Origin: Microbacterium azadirachtae
GTDB lineage: Bacteria; Actinomycetota; Actinomycetes; Actinomycetales; Microbacteriaceae
Assembly: GCF_000956545.1 (NCBI RefSeq)
Contig: NZ_JYIT01000075.1
Coordinates: 1-64,000, forward strand
Direction: 5' to 3'
DNA: 64,000 nucleotides
The notes under the pieces are model-generated. The model saw only the letters and a list, made by a program, of their open reading frames with translations, had not been told where the DNA came from and did no database searches. Both the position numbers and the translations under genes were made by a program. Shown one piece after another: positions 42,693-51,300 of this stretch. The first letter of the stretch is position 1; the number at the start of each line of letters is the position of its first letter.

Positions 42693-43327
42693 GAGTCCCC
42701 TCCTCTGCGACGACGCGCGAACACCAGCACCACCGCCGCGGCGACGAGCAGGGCTCCGCCGGCGACGATGGCCGGCAGGGGGAGGGATCCCCCGGTCGCC
42801 GGAAGCTGCCCCCCGGGCCCCGTCTGGATCCGGTCGCCGAGCCCGTCCGCGTGGACGCGGATCTGCGTGGCTCCCGCCTCGCGGCCACCGGCGAGCCGCA
42901 CGTCCAGGCGGACGTGGGCGACGTCGTCGGAGGAGATCGCGTCGAGCTCGACCGTCCGGCCGTTCCGCGGCACACCCCAGGCGCGGCGCAGCAGCTGAGC
43001 TCCGCCGACGCAGTCCTCGCCCTGCCACGCCACGGGGCAGAGCCGCACGTCGACGGCGACCGGCGCGTCCCCGAGTGCGCTGACGCCGACGCGGACGGTG
43101 CCGGGGCTCGGCGCGGCCGCGCTGATCTCCAGATCCCAGCGCACACTGGCCTCCGGGCCCATCGCCGCGGCGGCGGCCCAGTCGGCACGGGACACGATGC
43201 GCACGTAGCGCCCCTGCACGATCTCGGTCGCCGGAGCCGCGGCGGCCGCAGGCGCCGACGCGATCACGAGCAGTGCCCCCGCCAGCGCGGCGAGGGCCGC
43301 CCGGGCGCGACGGTCACGGCGACTCAT
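42689..43327 (-). CDS. LPXTG-anchored cell-wall protein
   Basis: A 212-residue surface protein. The signal peptide (ARAALAALAGALLVIASAPA then AAAA) is followed by a beta-rich domain (YVRIVSRADWAAAAAMGPEA, VRWDLEISAAAPSPGTVRVG) with two cysteines (LCPVAWQGEDC). It ends in a full sorting signal: LPATGG, a hydrophobic helix (IVAGGALLVAAAVVLVFA) and RRRR. A sortase should anchor it to the wall; no sortase gene is in the window. The gene overlaps both neighbours, the signal peptidase by 14 bases and the third substrate by four. Confidence 0.88.
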   Translation of the reverse strand: MSRRDRRARAALAALAGALLVIASAPAAAAAPATEIVQGRYVRIVSRADWAAAAAMGPEASVRWDLEISAAAPSPGTVRVGVSALGDAPVAVDVRLCPVAWQGEDCVGGAQLLRRAWGVPRNGRTVELDAISSDDVAHVRLDVRLAGGREAGATQIRVHADGLGDRIQTGPGGQLPATGGSLPLPAIVAGGALLVAAAVVLVFARRRRGGDS

Positions 43328-44012
43328 GGCTCGCCCGCCGAGGCCCCGGGGCCTCCGCCTCTTCTTCCGTCGCAGCGCGACGACGCGGCCAGAACGCCCA
43401 GATCACGAGGACCGCGACGCCGATCGTGATGCCGCCGAGCACGAACGGGTTGCCGAACGCGACGATGACCGGAGCGAGTCCCGGGATCGCGAAGCGCACG
43501 ATCCGCACGGTCGAGACCGGATAGGGCGCCACATCGTCCTGCGCGTTCGCGTCACCCCGGAGGGTGAGGAGCCGCTCGCCGGAGGTCGAGCCGTCCGCGA
43601 CGGCCCGCACGCGGTGCGTCACGGGAAGCTCCCCCGGCCGGTCCACGGTCACCACGTCGCCGACGTGCACCTGCGACGCGGGGATCTGCTGGACGATCGC
43701 GACGGACCCGGTCGGGATGGTCGGTGCCATGGATCCGGTGCGGAACATGATGAGCGTGATGTGGGCGACGAACGCCAGGATCACCAGCACGATGCAGACG
43801 AGGCCCGCCAGCGCCGCGACCCAGAGCAGGATCTCACTGAGCACTCCGCGGACGGAGCCCCGGCGCCGACGGCCGCCGCCCGGCCGCGGACCGGCGTCGG
43901 CGCTCCCCTCGGGTGCCTCGTCGCGCGTTCCGGGTCGCACGCCGTGGCGCAGTTCTGCCGCCGCGCTCTCGCGCGCGGCGCGACGCGTGGTCGGCTGCGT
44001 CGTCTCGGTCAT
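43314..44012 (-). CDS. SipW-type signal peptidase I
   Basis: A 232-residue signal peptidase of the archaeal/ER (SipW) type. After a disordered basic N-terminus comes a helix (LLWVAALAGLVCIVLVILAF), the catalytic Ser in RTGSMAPTIPTGSVAIVQ, the catalytic His in PVTHRVRAV in place of Lys, LTLRGDANAQDD, and a C-terminal helix (LGGITIGVAVLVIWAFWP). The Ser-His dyad is what separates SipW from ordinary LepB. The ATG at 44012 has AAGGAC upstream. It follows two genes with SipW-cognate signal peptides and is followed by two further surface proteins, so it most likely processes them. Confidence 0.9.
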   Translation of the reverse strand: MTETTQPTTRRAARESAAAELRHGVRPGTRDEAPEGSADAGPRPGGGRRRRGSVRGVLSEILLWVAALAGLVCIVLVILAFVAHITLIMFRTGSMAPTIPTGSVAIVQQIPASQVHVGDVVTVDRPGELPVTHRVRAVADGSTSGERLLTLRGDANAQDDVAPYPVSTVRIVRFAIPGLAPVIVAFGNPFVLGGITIGVAVLVIWAFWPRRRAATEEEAEAPGPRRASHESP

Positions 44013-44050
44013 GCTGTCCTTCTCTCTCTGTGACGTGCTCACTCCGGACC

Positions 44051-44674
44051 TCATCCCGAGGTCGCGACGAGCTGCCAGGTCTGCGCGATCGCCAGCCCCT
44101 GCATCCCGTTGGACGCTCCCACCGGCAGCGAGAGCGCGAAGCAGTAGTAGACCGGCGTGCGGTCGGCCGCGAGCGTCTGCGAGCCGGCGGCCGAGGTCCC
44201 GAGGGTCGAGCCGTCCGGGATCACCGCCCCGCCGCCCGCGTACCCGGCTGCGGAGCACTGGCCCATGCTGCTCACGGTCCGGACGCCGTACCGGAGATCG
44301 GACAGTCCCCCGCTCGCCGTTCCGGCCGAGACCTGCACATGGCCGGCGACCGAGCCCGTCGTCGCGCGGACGGCGAAGGCGGCGTAGGACGTGCCTCCGG
44401 GGAACAGTCCGGTCACCGCGGGGCTGAAGCTCAGTGCTGCGGCACCCGTGCTGGCGTGCTTGGAGTAGTTCGTGCCGTCGAGCGAGCCCTCGATGCCGAA
44501 CCTCGCCGCCGTGAACGTGCCGTTCGCGTACTCCGCGTCGTTCCAGCTCGCCAGCGTCGAGGTCGCCCCCGTGCCGAGCACGAGCCCGCCGGCGAGCAGA
44601 GCACGGATCCGCAGCAGTCGGATCCTCCGCTCGCCGGCGCGCGTCGCCGCTCGCCTCTTCTGGTGAGCCCGCAT
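44051..44674 (-). CDS. SipW-cognate-class secreted protein (second substrate)
   Basis: A 207-residue protein with a basic N-terminus, a helix (LLAGGLVLGTGATSTLASWN) and the signature ASWNDAEYANGTFTAARFGI right after the expected cleavage site. The mature part is beta-rich (GAAALSFSPAVTGLFPGGTS, FAVRATTGSVAGHVQVSAGT). It resembles the neighbouring protein at 44685-45308 throughout its first 100 residues, so the two arose by duplication. The family includes TasA/camelysin-type fibre proteins, but no similarity beyond the leader was verified. The 16 bases after its upstream neighbour's stop hold the start at 44674. Confidence 0.83.
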   Translation of the reverse strand: MRAHQKRRAATRAGERRIRLLRIRALLAGGLVLGTGATSTLASWNDAEYANGTFTAARFGIEGSLDGTNYSKHASTGAAALSFSPAVTGLFPGGTSYAAFAVRATTGSVAGHVQVSAGTASGGLSDLRYGVRTVSSMGQCSAAGYAGGGAVIPDGSTLGTSAAGSQTLAADRTPVYYCFALSLPVGASNGMQGLAIAQTWQLVATSG

Positions 44675-44684
44675 CGCGGGGTCC

Positions 44685-45308
44685 TCAGTTCGAGGTCGCG
44701 GTGAACTTCCAGACGGCCGTCCCGGCGCCGCCCTGCTGCAGCACCGCCTGGGTTCCGGCGGTCGCGACGAAGCAGAGCTTCTGCGCGGCACCGGCCGTGG
44801 TCGGCGGCGTGCCCTTGGCGAGCGGGAACGTGGTCGCACCGGTGGCGGTGCTGAGGTTCGCTCCGGAGAGGATGAGCGTGCCCGTGGTGGCCACGTTCAC
44901 GTCACAGGCGGTCGCGCTGGGCACCGTGTACACCTTGTACGAGATGGCCGCCGCGTTGACGCCCGTGCCGGAGGTCGCGTCGAGGGCCGGCGTCACCGTC
45001 GCCGGGCTGGTCGTGTTCTTGTCGAGCTGGACCCAGTACGACGCGTACACGCTGTCGCCGGGCGTGAGGTTCCCGACGTTCGCGCTGAACGTCAGTCCGG
45101 CGCCGGGCGCGGCGCTGTGGTCCGCGAAGGTGGTGCCGTCGGTGGAGCCCTGGAGGTTGAACGAGCCGGCGGTGAAGGTGCCGGTCGCGAACTCGGAGTC
45201 GTTCCAGGCGGCGAGGGTGATCGCCGCGCCGACGCCGAGCACGAGGCCACCGGCGAGCACGGCGAGGACCTTACGGCGGTTGCGGGTGGTGGGTGTCACG
45301 GTGTCCAT
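44685..45308 (-). CDS. SipW-cognate-class secreted protein (first substrate)
   Basis: A 207-residue protein that heads the surface locus. The leader MDTVTPTTRNRRKVLAVLAG continues into GLVLGVGAAITLAAWNDSEF and ATGTFTAGSFNLQGS, a textbook SipW-cognate signal peptide with cleavage expected before the AWND motif. The mature domain (FSANVGNLTPGDSVYASYWV) is a beta-sandwich-like, Thr-rich stretch with two cysteines. AAAGGATTC precedes the ATG. It is the paralogue of the next gene. Likely a wall-surface or extracellular fibre protein. Confidence 0.86.
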   Translation of the reverse strand: MDTVTPTTRNRRKVLAVLAGGLVLGVGAAITLAAWNDSEFATGTFTAGSFNLQGSTDGTTFADHSAAPGAGLTFSANVGNLTPGDSVYASYWVQLDKNTTSPATVTPALDATSGTGVNAAAISYKVYTVPSATACDVNVATTGTLILSGANLSTATGATTFPLAKGTPPTTAGAAQKLCFVATAGTQAVLQQGGAGTAVWKFTATSN

Positions 45309-45370
45309 GAGAATCCTTTGCGTCGTCTGGACCTGATACGCCCATACTGGATTCCGAGATACCGGTTGAC

Positions 45371-45390
45371 AAGACCACTGAACAGGTCTT
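45371..45390. promoter_or_regulatory. Inverted repeat upstream of the surface-protein operon
   Basis: AAGACC-ACTGAACA-GGTCTT is a perfect 6-base inverted repeat, 63 bases before the first gene of the SipW operon. The minus-strand -35-like TTGTCA at 45366-45371 touches it. It could be an operator or the binding site of a response regulator; nothing else supports a specific factor. Confidence 0.45.
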
Positions 45391-45469
45391 CAGGCTTCCT
45401 TCACACAACCTTGAGGAGCGCTCGCGGAACGGTCGCGCACCGCGAAGAAAAGGTCCGGACGACCGCGCC

Positions 45470-46606
45470 CTACTCCGCCGGGGCGAGGGCGATCACGGGC
45501 GCCAGGGCGTCCCGGCCGACCGTGATCGCGGGGCCCGCGGCGTCGATGAGCACACCGCTCAGGGCGGGCTGCTGAACCATCACGGTGCCGATCTGCTCTG
45601 CCGAGAACGGCATGGGCTGGTCGCCGCGACCGAGCGCGATGACCTCGAGCGGGTGGCTGAACAGCTGGAGGTAGCGCTGGCCGTCGGGCGTGTGCGCCTC
45701 GGCCACGCCGTACTGGCCGTCGCCGTCGACGTCGCTCACGGCGACCCACAGCCGCGCCGTGGTGAGGGCCTCCGCCACGCGCGCCTCGGAGTCCGCGGCG
45801 CGCGGTGTCGCGAGCAGCGCCTTCACGGCGAACGTCGGGTCAGCCTCCTCGAGGGCCTTCTGCAGGATCTCGGAGGGGAAAACGACGCGGTGCGGCTCCG
45901 AGGCGTTGTCGATGATGAGCCCGGCGAAGGGTCCCTCGATGACGTTCTGGTAGACCGCCTGCACGGGCTGCACGACCGCGGACGTCTCGGACGGATCCTC
46001 GTCGCCCTGCTGCACGGAGTCGCGCACCGCGGCCGCGGAGCTGAAGGCGAGCATGAACGAGTTCTCCCCGTCGTTCACGACGGCGACGGCCAGCGGCTTG
46101 CCCTCCCGGATCTGCTCGCCGGCGTCGCCGCTGACCCGGAGGAACAGGTTGCCCTGCAGCGACTGGCGCAGCACGCCGAGCAGCTCGGCCTGGCTCGCGT
46201 CCGTCCCGAGCATCGACAGAGCCTCGCGCAGCAGCACGTTGTCCGGCATGCCCGGGATCGACTCGGTCTGCTCCGGCGGGTCGGCCGGCGCCAGCGGAAG
46301 GGGCGGCCGGCCCGACGGCGCGGGCGCCGGCGGAACGGGCGCCTCGTCGACGACCGGGTCGATGAGGTCGTGGCCGGCATCGGGGGCGTCGGCGGGCGCG
46401 GCGACCTCGGGGCCTGCGGGCGCTCCGAGACCGCGGAAGGCCTGCACCGAGACGTTCACCACCGGTGCGGCCTCGGCGGCCGTCTCCTCAGCGCCCGTCT
46501 CCCCTGCGCCCTCGGCGACGGCGTCCGGCACCGCCCCCTCGGCGGCGGAGGCGGACTCCGGCGAGACGACGTCGTCCTGCTTGCTACGGCGCGAGAAAAG
46601 GCCCAT
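45470..46606 (-). CDS. SseB family protein
   Basis: A 378-residue protein. The first 130 residues are acidic and Pro/Ala-rich and probably disordered. Two SseB N-terminal-like domains follow: NVLLREALSMLGTDASQAEL through GNLFLRVSGDAG and LAVAVVNDGENSFMLAFSSA, and later LARLWVAVSDVDGDGQYGVA-like text (TTARLWVAVSDVDGDGQYG). PVQAVYQNVIEGPFAGLIID fits the same family. SseB domains occur in many actinobacterial cytoplasmic proteins of unknown role. It starts at an ATG (MGLFSRRSKQ) and stands alone. Confidence 0.75.
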   Translation of the reverse strand: MGLFSRRSKQDDVVSPESASAAEGAVPDAVAEGAGETGAEETAAEAAPVVNVSVQAFRGLGAPAGPEVAAPADAPDAGHDLIDPVVDEAPVPPAPAPSGRPPLPLAPADPPEQTESIPGMPDNVLLREALSMLGTDASQAELLGVLRQSLQGNLFLRVSGDAGEQIREGKPLAVAVVNDGENSFMLAFSSAAAVRDSVQQGDEDPSETSAVVQPVQAVYQNVIEGPFAGLIIDNASEPHRVVFPSEILQKALEEADPTFAVKALLATPRAADSEARVAEALTTARLWVAVSDVDGDGQYGVAEAHTPDGQRYLQLFSHPLEVIALGRGDQPMPFSAEQIGTVMVQQPALSGVLIDAAGPAITVGRDALAPVIALAPAE

Positions 46607-46648
46607 TGCCCCAGCCTAACCGCGCGGGCGCTCCGGATACGCCTCGGG

Positions 46649-49150
46649 TCAGAGCTTCTGGATGGGCGCGATCTTGATCAGCAGCTTCTTCTGCCCCGCG
46701 GCGTCGAAGCGCACGTGTGCGATGCGCTTGGCGCCCTCGCCCGTGATCGCCTCGACCTTGCCCTCGCCGAAGTCGTCGTGACGGATCCGGTCTCCGGCGT
46801 TCAGCTCGAGGTCGCCGTTGTCGCGCACCTTCGCCGTCACCCGGTTCGGGAACTTGTCCATCGCCGTGGACAGCGGCGTGAGCCCCTCGCGCTTCGGGAG
46901 CGCGCGGGCGGCGAAGCGGTCGCCCGATCCCCCCGATCCGCCGAACCCGCCCGGACGACGGGCGTTCAGGGCGCGCGACTGCGTGCCGCCGCGGGAGTTC
47001 ACATCTCCCGGGGACTGCCTCCAGTCGATGAGCTCCGAGGGGATCTCCTGCAGGAAGCGGCTCGGCATGGCCACCGACACCTCGCCGAACTGCGCGCGCG
47101 TCATCGCCAGGGACAGATGCAGGCGCTTGCGGGCCCGCGTGATGCCCACGTAGAACAGCCGGCGCTCCTCCTGCGGACCGCCGGGCTCGTTCGCGGAGAT
47201 GCGATGCGGGATGAGGTCCTCCTCGACGCCGGTCACGAAGACCGCGTCGAACTCGAGTCCCTTGGCGGTGTGCATCGTCATGAGCGACACCACCCCGGAC
47301 TCGTCGTCCAGGTCGTCGGCGTCGGAGACGAGCGCGACCTCGGCGAGGAAGTCGGACACCGAGCCCTCGGGGTTGTTGCGCGCGAAGTCGCGGGTGACGG
47401 CGATGAGCTCGTCGAGGTTCTCCAGCCGCGCCTCGTCCTGCGGGTCGCGGCTGGCACGCAGCGCGTCCAGGTAGCCGCTCTTCTGCAGCAGGAGGGTGAG
47501 CCCCTCGGCGACGGCGGTGGGCGGCGCGACCTCGCCGCTCGCGGGCAGCATGATCTCCGTCGCCTCGCGCAGCACCGCGTCCAGCTGGGCGATCGCGCCC
47601 TGGATCTTCGGCCCCACGCCGAGCTGCGCCGGGTGCGCGAGCGCATCGCGGAAGCTCAGCGAGTGCTCCTCCGCGAAGCGCGCGATCGAGGTCTCGGTGA
47701 CGTCGCCGATGCCGCGACGCGGCTTGTTCAGGATGCGCCGGACGGCCATCTCGTCAGCCGGGTTCGCCACGGCGACGAGGTAGGCGAGGGCGTCCTTGAT
47801 CTCGGCGCGCTCGTAGAACTTGGTGCCGCCCATGATCTTGTACGGGACGGCGGAGCGGATGAAGATCTCCTCCAGCGCGCGGGACTGCGAGTTGGTGCGG
47901 TAGAACACCGCCATCTCCCCGTACGGCATGCCGGCCCGGCGCAGCGCCTCGACCTCGTCCGCCACGAACTGGGCCTCGTCGTGCTGCGAGTAGCCGGTGA
48001 ACCCGACGATCGCGTCACCGGATCCCTTGTCGCTCCACAGCTTCTTCTCCTTGCGGTCGAAGTTGTTGCTGATCACGGCGTTGGCGGCCGACAGGATGTT
48101 CTGCGTCGAGCGGTAGTTCTGCTCGAGCAGCACCACCTTGGCGCCGGGGAAGTCGCGCTCGAACTCGCTGATGTTGCGGATGTCGGCGCCGCGGAAGGCG
48201 TAGATCGACTGGTCCGAGTCGCCGACGACGGTGAGCGCGGCGCCCGGCTCCGCTCCGGCGGCGTCCTGCGGGTCGGGTTCGAAGATCATCATGCCGTTCG
48301 AGGCAAACGGCTCCCTCCCGGTCCCCGAGCCTGTCGAAGGGCCCTGCACCGGACGCGTGAGCTCGTGGATGAGCGCGTACTGCGCCGCGTTGGTGTCCTG
48401 GTACTCGTCGACGAGGATGTGCCGGAACCGGCGGCGGTAGGTGTCGGCCACCTGCGGGAACGCGCGGAAGAGGTAGACCGTCTGCCCGATGAGGTCATCG
48501 AAGTCGAAGGCGTTGGCCTTCTGCAGCTGGCGCTGATAGTCCGCGAACACCTCCGCGAACACGCGCTCGGCCGGATCCGACATGTTCGCCTGGCGGGCGA
48601 AGGACTCCGCATCCTGCAGCTCGTTCTTGAGCCTGGAGATGCGCGACTGCACCGCTGCGGGCGTGTACCCGAAGGCGTCGGCCTCGTGCTCCTTGACGAG
48701 CCTCTTGATGAGCGCGCGCGAATCGCCGGAGTCGTAGATCGTGAACGACTTCGTGAAGCCGAACTGCTCGGCCTCGCGGCGCAGGATCCGCACGCACGCG
48801 GAGTGGAACGTCGAGATCCACATGCCCCGGGCGGTGTCGCCCACCAGCTGCGCGACGCGCTCGCGCATCTCGCCCGCGGCCTTGTTCGTGAACGTGATGG
48901 CGAGGATCTGGCTGGGCCACGCCTCGCGCTGGCGCAGGAGCAGCGCGATGCGTCGGGTGAGCACGCTGGTCTTCCCCGACCCCGCGCCGGCCACGATGAG
49001 CAGCGCCTGGCCCCGGTAGGTGACCGCGTCGAGCTGCTGCGGGTTGAGCCCCGCGAGCAGATCGTCGGCCGAGGGCGCGGACGCGCTCGCGCGCGGCGCT
49101 CCGACGGCGGACCCGGGCGGCAGGATGACGGGGGAAGGTGCTTCGCTCAT
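46649..49150 (-). CDS. pcrA: ATP-dependent DNA helicase PcrA/UvrD
   Basis: An 833-residue SF1A helicase. Motif I IVAGAGSGKTSVLTRRIALL, Ia ITFTNKAAGEMRERV, II VDEYQDTNAAQYALI, III VVGDSDQSIYAFRGADIRNI, IV LEQNYRSTQNILSAANAVI, V LMTMHTAKGLEFDAVFVTG and VI ERRLFYVGITRARKRLHLSL are all there. The C-terminus has the PcrA tail (GDRIRHDDFGEGKVEAITGE). It unwinds DNA in repair and replication. Between motifs II and III the chain carries an unusual segment PSTGSGTGREPFASN encoded by a REP-like element (48319-48344). Confidence 0.96.
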   Translation of the reverse strand: MSEAPSPVILPPGSAVGAPRASASAPSADDLLAGLNPQQLDAVTYRGQALLIVAGAGSGKTSVLTRRIALLLRQREAWPSQILAITFTNKAAGEMRERVAQLVGDTARGMWISTFHSACVRILRREAEQFGFTKSFTIYDSGDSRALIKRLVKEHEADAFGYTPAAVQSRISRLKNELQDAESFARQANMSDPAERVFAEVFADYQRQLQKANAFDFDDLIGQTVYLFRAFPQVADTYRRRFRHILVDEYQDTNAAQYALIHELTRPVQGPSTGSGTGREPFASNGMMIFEPDPQDAAGAEPGAALTVVGDSDQSIYAFRGADIRNISEFERDFPGAKVVLLEQNYRSTQNILSAANAVISNNFDRKEKKLWSDKGSGDAIVGFTGYSQHDEAQFVADEVEALRRAGMPYGEMAVFYRTNSQSRALEEIFIRSAVPYKIMGGTKFYERAEIKDALAYLVAVANPADEMAVRRILNKPRRGIGDVTETSIARFAEEHSLSFRDALAHPAQLGVGPKIQGAIAQLDAVLREATEIMLPASGEVAPPTAVAEGLTLLLQKSGYLDALRASRDPQDEARLENLDELIAVTRDFARNNPEGSVSDFLAEVALVSDADDLDDESGVVSLMTMHTAKGLEFDAVFVTGVEEDLIPHRISANEPGGPQEERRLFYVGITRARKRLHLSLAMTRAQFGEVSVAMPSRFLQEIPSELIDWRQSPGDVNSRGGTQSRALNARRPGGFGGSGGSGDRFAARALPKREGLTPLSTAMDKFPNRVTAKVRDNGDLELNAGDRIRHDDFGEGKVEAITGEGAKRIAHVRFDAAGQKKLLIKIAPIQKL
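48319..48344. repeat. REP-like element inside the pcrA coding sequence
   Basis: The stretch holds GGTCCCCGAGCCTGTCGAAG followed by GGCC. The CCCGAGCCTGTCGAAGGG type is a well-known dispersed extragenic palindromic motif in actinobacteria and other bacteria (usually CTTCGACAGGCTCAGG). Here it is within pcrA, in frame, between helicase motifs II and III, where other PcrA proteins vary in length. That the motif is repeated in this genome was not checked. Confidence 0.65.
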
Positions 49151-49255
49151 GACCTCACAAGTCTAGGTCTGGCCGCGGACATCGATCCCGGTCGGGCGCG
49201 CGCCCGGCCCGCGGGGCGGCGGCTCCGCTCCGCAGGGACGGCCCGCGCGCCGGTG

Positions 49256-50281
49256 TCAGGCGATCCGGGTGCCCGGGGGCAGCCGGCGCGCCGGGGTGCG
49301 GGTGCGCGCCCAGGCGCCGGCGAACAGGCCCGCCGCGATCACTGTCTGGATCCCGAGCCCGACGAACCAGCTCGGGGTCGTCGACTCGATGATCTCCTTG
49401 GGCGTCGGACGGCCGTCATCGGGGCTCTGCAGACAGGGGTCGTAGACGTTCAGCGTCTGCGGCGGCAGCTGGGCGGAGCGCACGGAGAGCTTGATCCCGC
49501 CGAACATGTCGGCCGGCGAGCCGTACGGCGTGTACGTCGTCGGAGTCGCATCGGCGAGCACGACGAACGGGTTCGCGGCGAGGAAGCCCCACACGTAGTC
49601 GAAGCGCGGCTGGAGCACGGTCCGCGTCTCCCAGCGGTCGCAGATCGGCTGGCCCTGTGCATCCCAGGCGCGGTCGCGCAACTCCACGTCGGTGCGGATG
49701 ACGGACCCGGCCAGCCCGAAGAACAGAAGCGTGCCGAGGCACAGCGCCGCCACCACGAGGTACGTGTTCGCGACCGAGAACAGGGGCCGTGCGACGAGCC
49801 CGCTCCAGCCGACGCCGATCGCGGCGACGATCACGATCTCCGCCGCGAGGATGAGCAGCGAGACCAGCAGGACGTCGACGCGCACCACGCCCGCCAGCAT
49901 CGACACCACGAGGAACGGGACCGCGACGAGGAGGAACGCCGCGCCGGTGATGATCGCGGCCAGGAGCTTGCCCACCATGATGTCGCCCGTGCTCGCGAGG
50001 GTGGTCTGGACGCTGGCGAGCGTGGCCGCCTCGCGGTCGCCATTGATCGAGGATCCGCTGAGCGTGGGCGAGATCAGCACGACGAGGAGCAGCACGAGCA
50101 TCACGATCGCCGAGTAGGCGCCGGATCCCGCGGCCGGCGTGAACGAGAACGCCATCAGGGCGAGCACGGTGACGATGAGCAGCACGAGCGCGAACACGCC
50201 GAGCAGGATGTACCAGCCGGCGCTGCGCAGGCGCTGCGTGAGCTCGAGACGCGCGATGGTCCAGATCCGGGTGAGGCTCAT
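49256..50281 (-). CDS. ABC-2 type transporter permease
   Basis: A 341-residue integral membrane protein with six or seven helices: LGVFALVLLIVTVLALMAFS, AIVMLVLLLVVLISPTLSGS, FLLVAVPFLVVSMLAGV, ILAAEIVIVAAIGVGWSGLV, TYLVVAALCLGTLLFFGLAG and a C-terminal one. A large loop holds two cysteines (QPICDRW, YDPCLQSPDD). SGSSINGDREAATLASVQTT is the cytoplasmic element usual in ABC-2 permeases. The ATG overlaps the stop of the ATPase gene (ATGA), so both form one exporter. Confidence 0.9.
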   Translation of the reverse strand: MSLTRIWTIARLELTQRLRSAGWYILLGVFALVLLIVTVLALMAFSFTPAAGSGAYSAIVMLVLLLVVLISPTLSGSSINGDREAATLASVQTTLASTGDIMVGKLLAAIITGAAFLLVAVPFLVVSMLAGVVRVDVLLVSLLILAAEIVIVAAIGVGWSGLVARPLFSVANTYLVVAALCLGTLLFFGLAGSVIRTDVELRDRAWDAQGQPICDRWETRTVLQPRFDYVWGFLAANPFVVLADATPTTYTPYGSPADMFGGIKLSVRSAQLPPQTLNVYDPCLQSPDDGRPTPKEIIESTTPSWFVGLGIQTVIAAGLFAGAWARTRTPARRLPPGTRIA

Positions 50282-51255
50282 CGCGCACCCGCCAAGGTGA
50301 GGAACGCCTGTTCCAGCCCGCTCTGCGCGGGCGCGAACGAGGTGACCGGCAAGCCCGCGCCGACGAGGCGCGAGAGGGCGGCGGCGGCCCCGGCCTCGTC
50401 GGGGAAGACCGCGAGCACGTCGCCGCGGTCCGTTCCCAGCGTGTGCGGGTCCACGCCGAGCGCAGCGGCGACCCGCAGCGGCGCCGAGCCCGTCTCCGGC
50501 ACGAACCCGCCGTCCGGGACGCTCTGTGCCGCCGCCTCGGGCGGCGCGGTGTCCGGCAGGAGCCGGATCCGCCAGGCGCGCGCCACCGGTTCCGGAGCGG
50601 TGACCACCTCGCCCTGCACGAGGAACACGGCGTCGTCGATCACCTCCTCGAGCTCGCCCAGCACATGGCTGGAGATGAGGATCGTCAGCCCTTCCGCGGC
50701 GAGGTCGCGCAGCAGCACGCGCAGCTGCACGCGCGCCTCGGGGTCGAGCCCGGACGCCGGCTCGTCCAGCAGCAGCACCCGCGGCCGGTGCACGAGGGCC
50801 CTGGCGAGGCCGAGCTTCTGCTTCTGGCCGCGGGAGAGCACCCTGGCCGGCGTCGCCGCGAGGTCTCGCAGGTCGACGAGCTCGAGCAGCTCCTCCGTGC
50901 GCGCCGCCGCCTCGTCGCGATCGAAGTCGTGCAGCCGCGCGGTCGTGACGATGGTCTCGCGCACCGTGAGGGCCGGCCACGCGCCGAGCGCATCGGGCAT
51001 CCAGCCGAGCACGCCACGGGCGGCCGAGGGGTCGGCCACCGGATCGATCCCGTCGATGCGGATGCGGCCGCGGTCGGGGGCGAGCAGGGACGCGAGCATC
51101 AGCAGCAGCGTCGTCTTGCCTGCACCGTTCGGCCCGACCAGTCCCGTCACCCGCCCGGGCGCCGCGGCGAAGCTCGCCCCGCGCACGGCGTGCACCGATC
51201 CGAACGACCGCGCAAGATCTGCGACCTGGATCCCACCCTCCGAAAGCTCATCCAT
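50278..51255 (-). CDS. ABC transporter ATP-binding protein (ABC-2 type exporter)
   Basis: A 325-residue ATPase: Walker A VGPNGAGKTTLLLMLASLLA, signature LSRGQKQKLGLARALVHRPR, Walker B VLLLDEPASGLDPEARVQL and H-loop ILISSHVLGELEEVI. The C-terminal 100 residues form the accessory domain common in drug and lantibiotic-type exporters. It is coupled to the permease gene by a 4-base overlap. The substrate is unknown. Confidence 0.93.
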   Translation of the reverse strand: MDELSEGGIQVADLARSFGSVHAVRGASFAAAPGRVTGLVGPNGAGKTTLLLMLASLLAPDRGRIRIDGIDPVADPSAARGVLGWMPDALGAWPALTVRETIVTTARLHDFDRDEAAARTEELLELVDLRDLAATPARVLSRGQKQKLGLARALVHRPRVLLLDEPASGLDPEARVQLRVLLRDLAAEGLTILISSHVLGELEEVIDDAVFLVQGEVVTAPEPVARAWRIRLLPDTAPPEAAAQSVPDGGFVPETGSAPLRVAAALGVDPHTLGTDRGDVLAVFPDEAGAAAALSRLVGAGLPVTSFAPAQSGLEQAFLTLAGAR

Positions 51256-51300
51256 GAGGTCAGCATGCCAGACGCCCCGCCGACCGCAGGGTGGCCGCGC

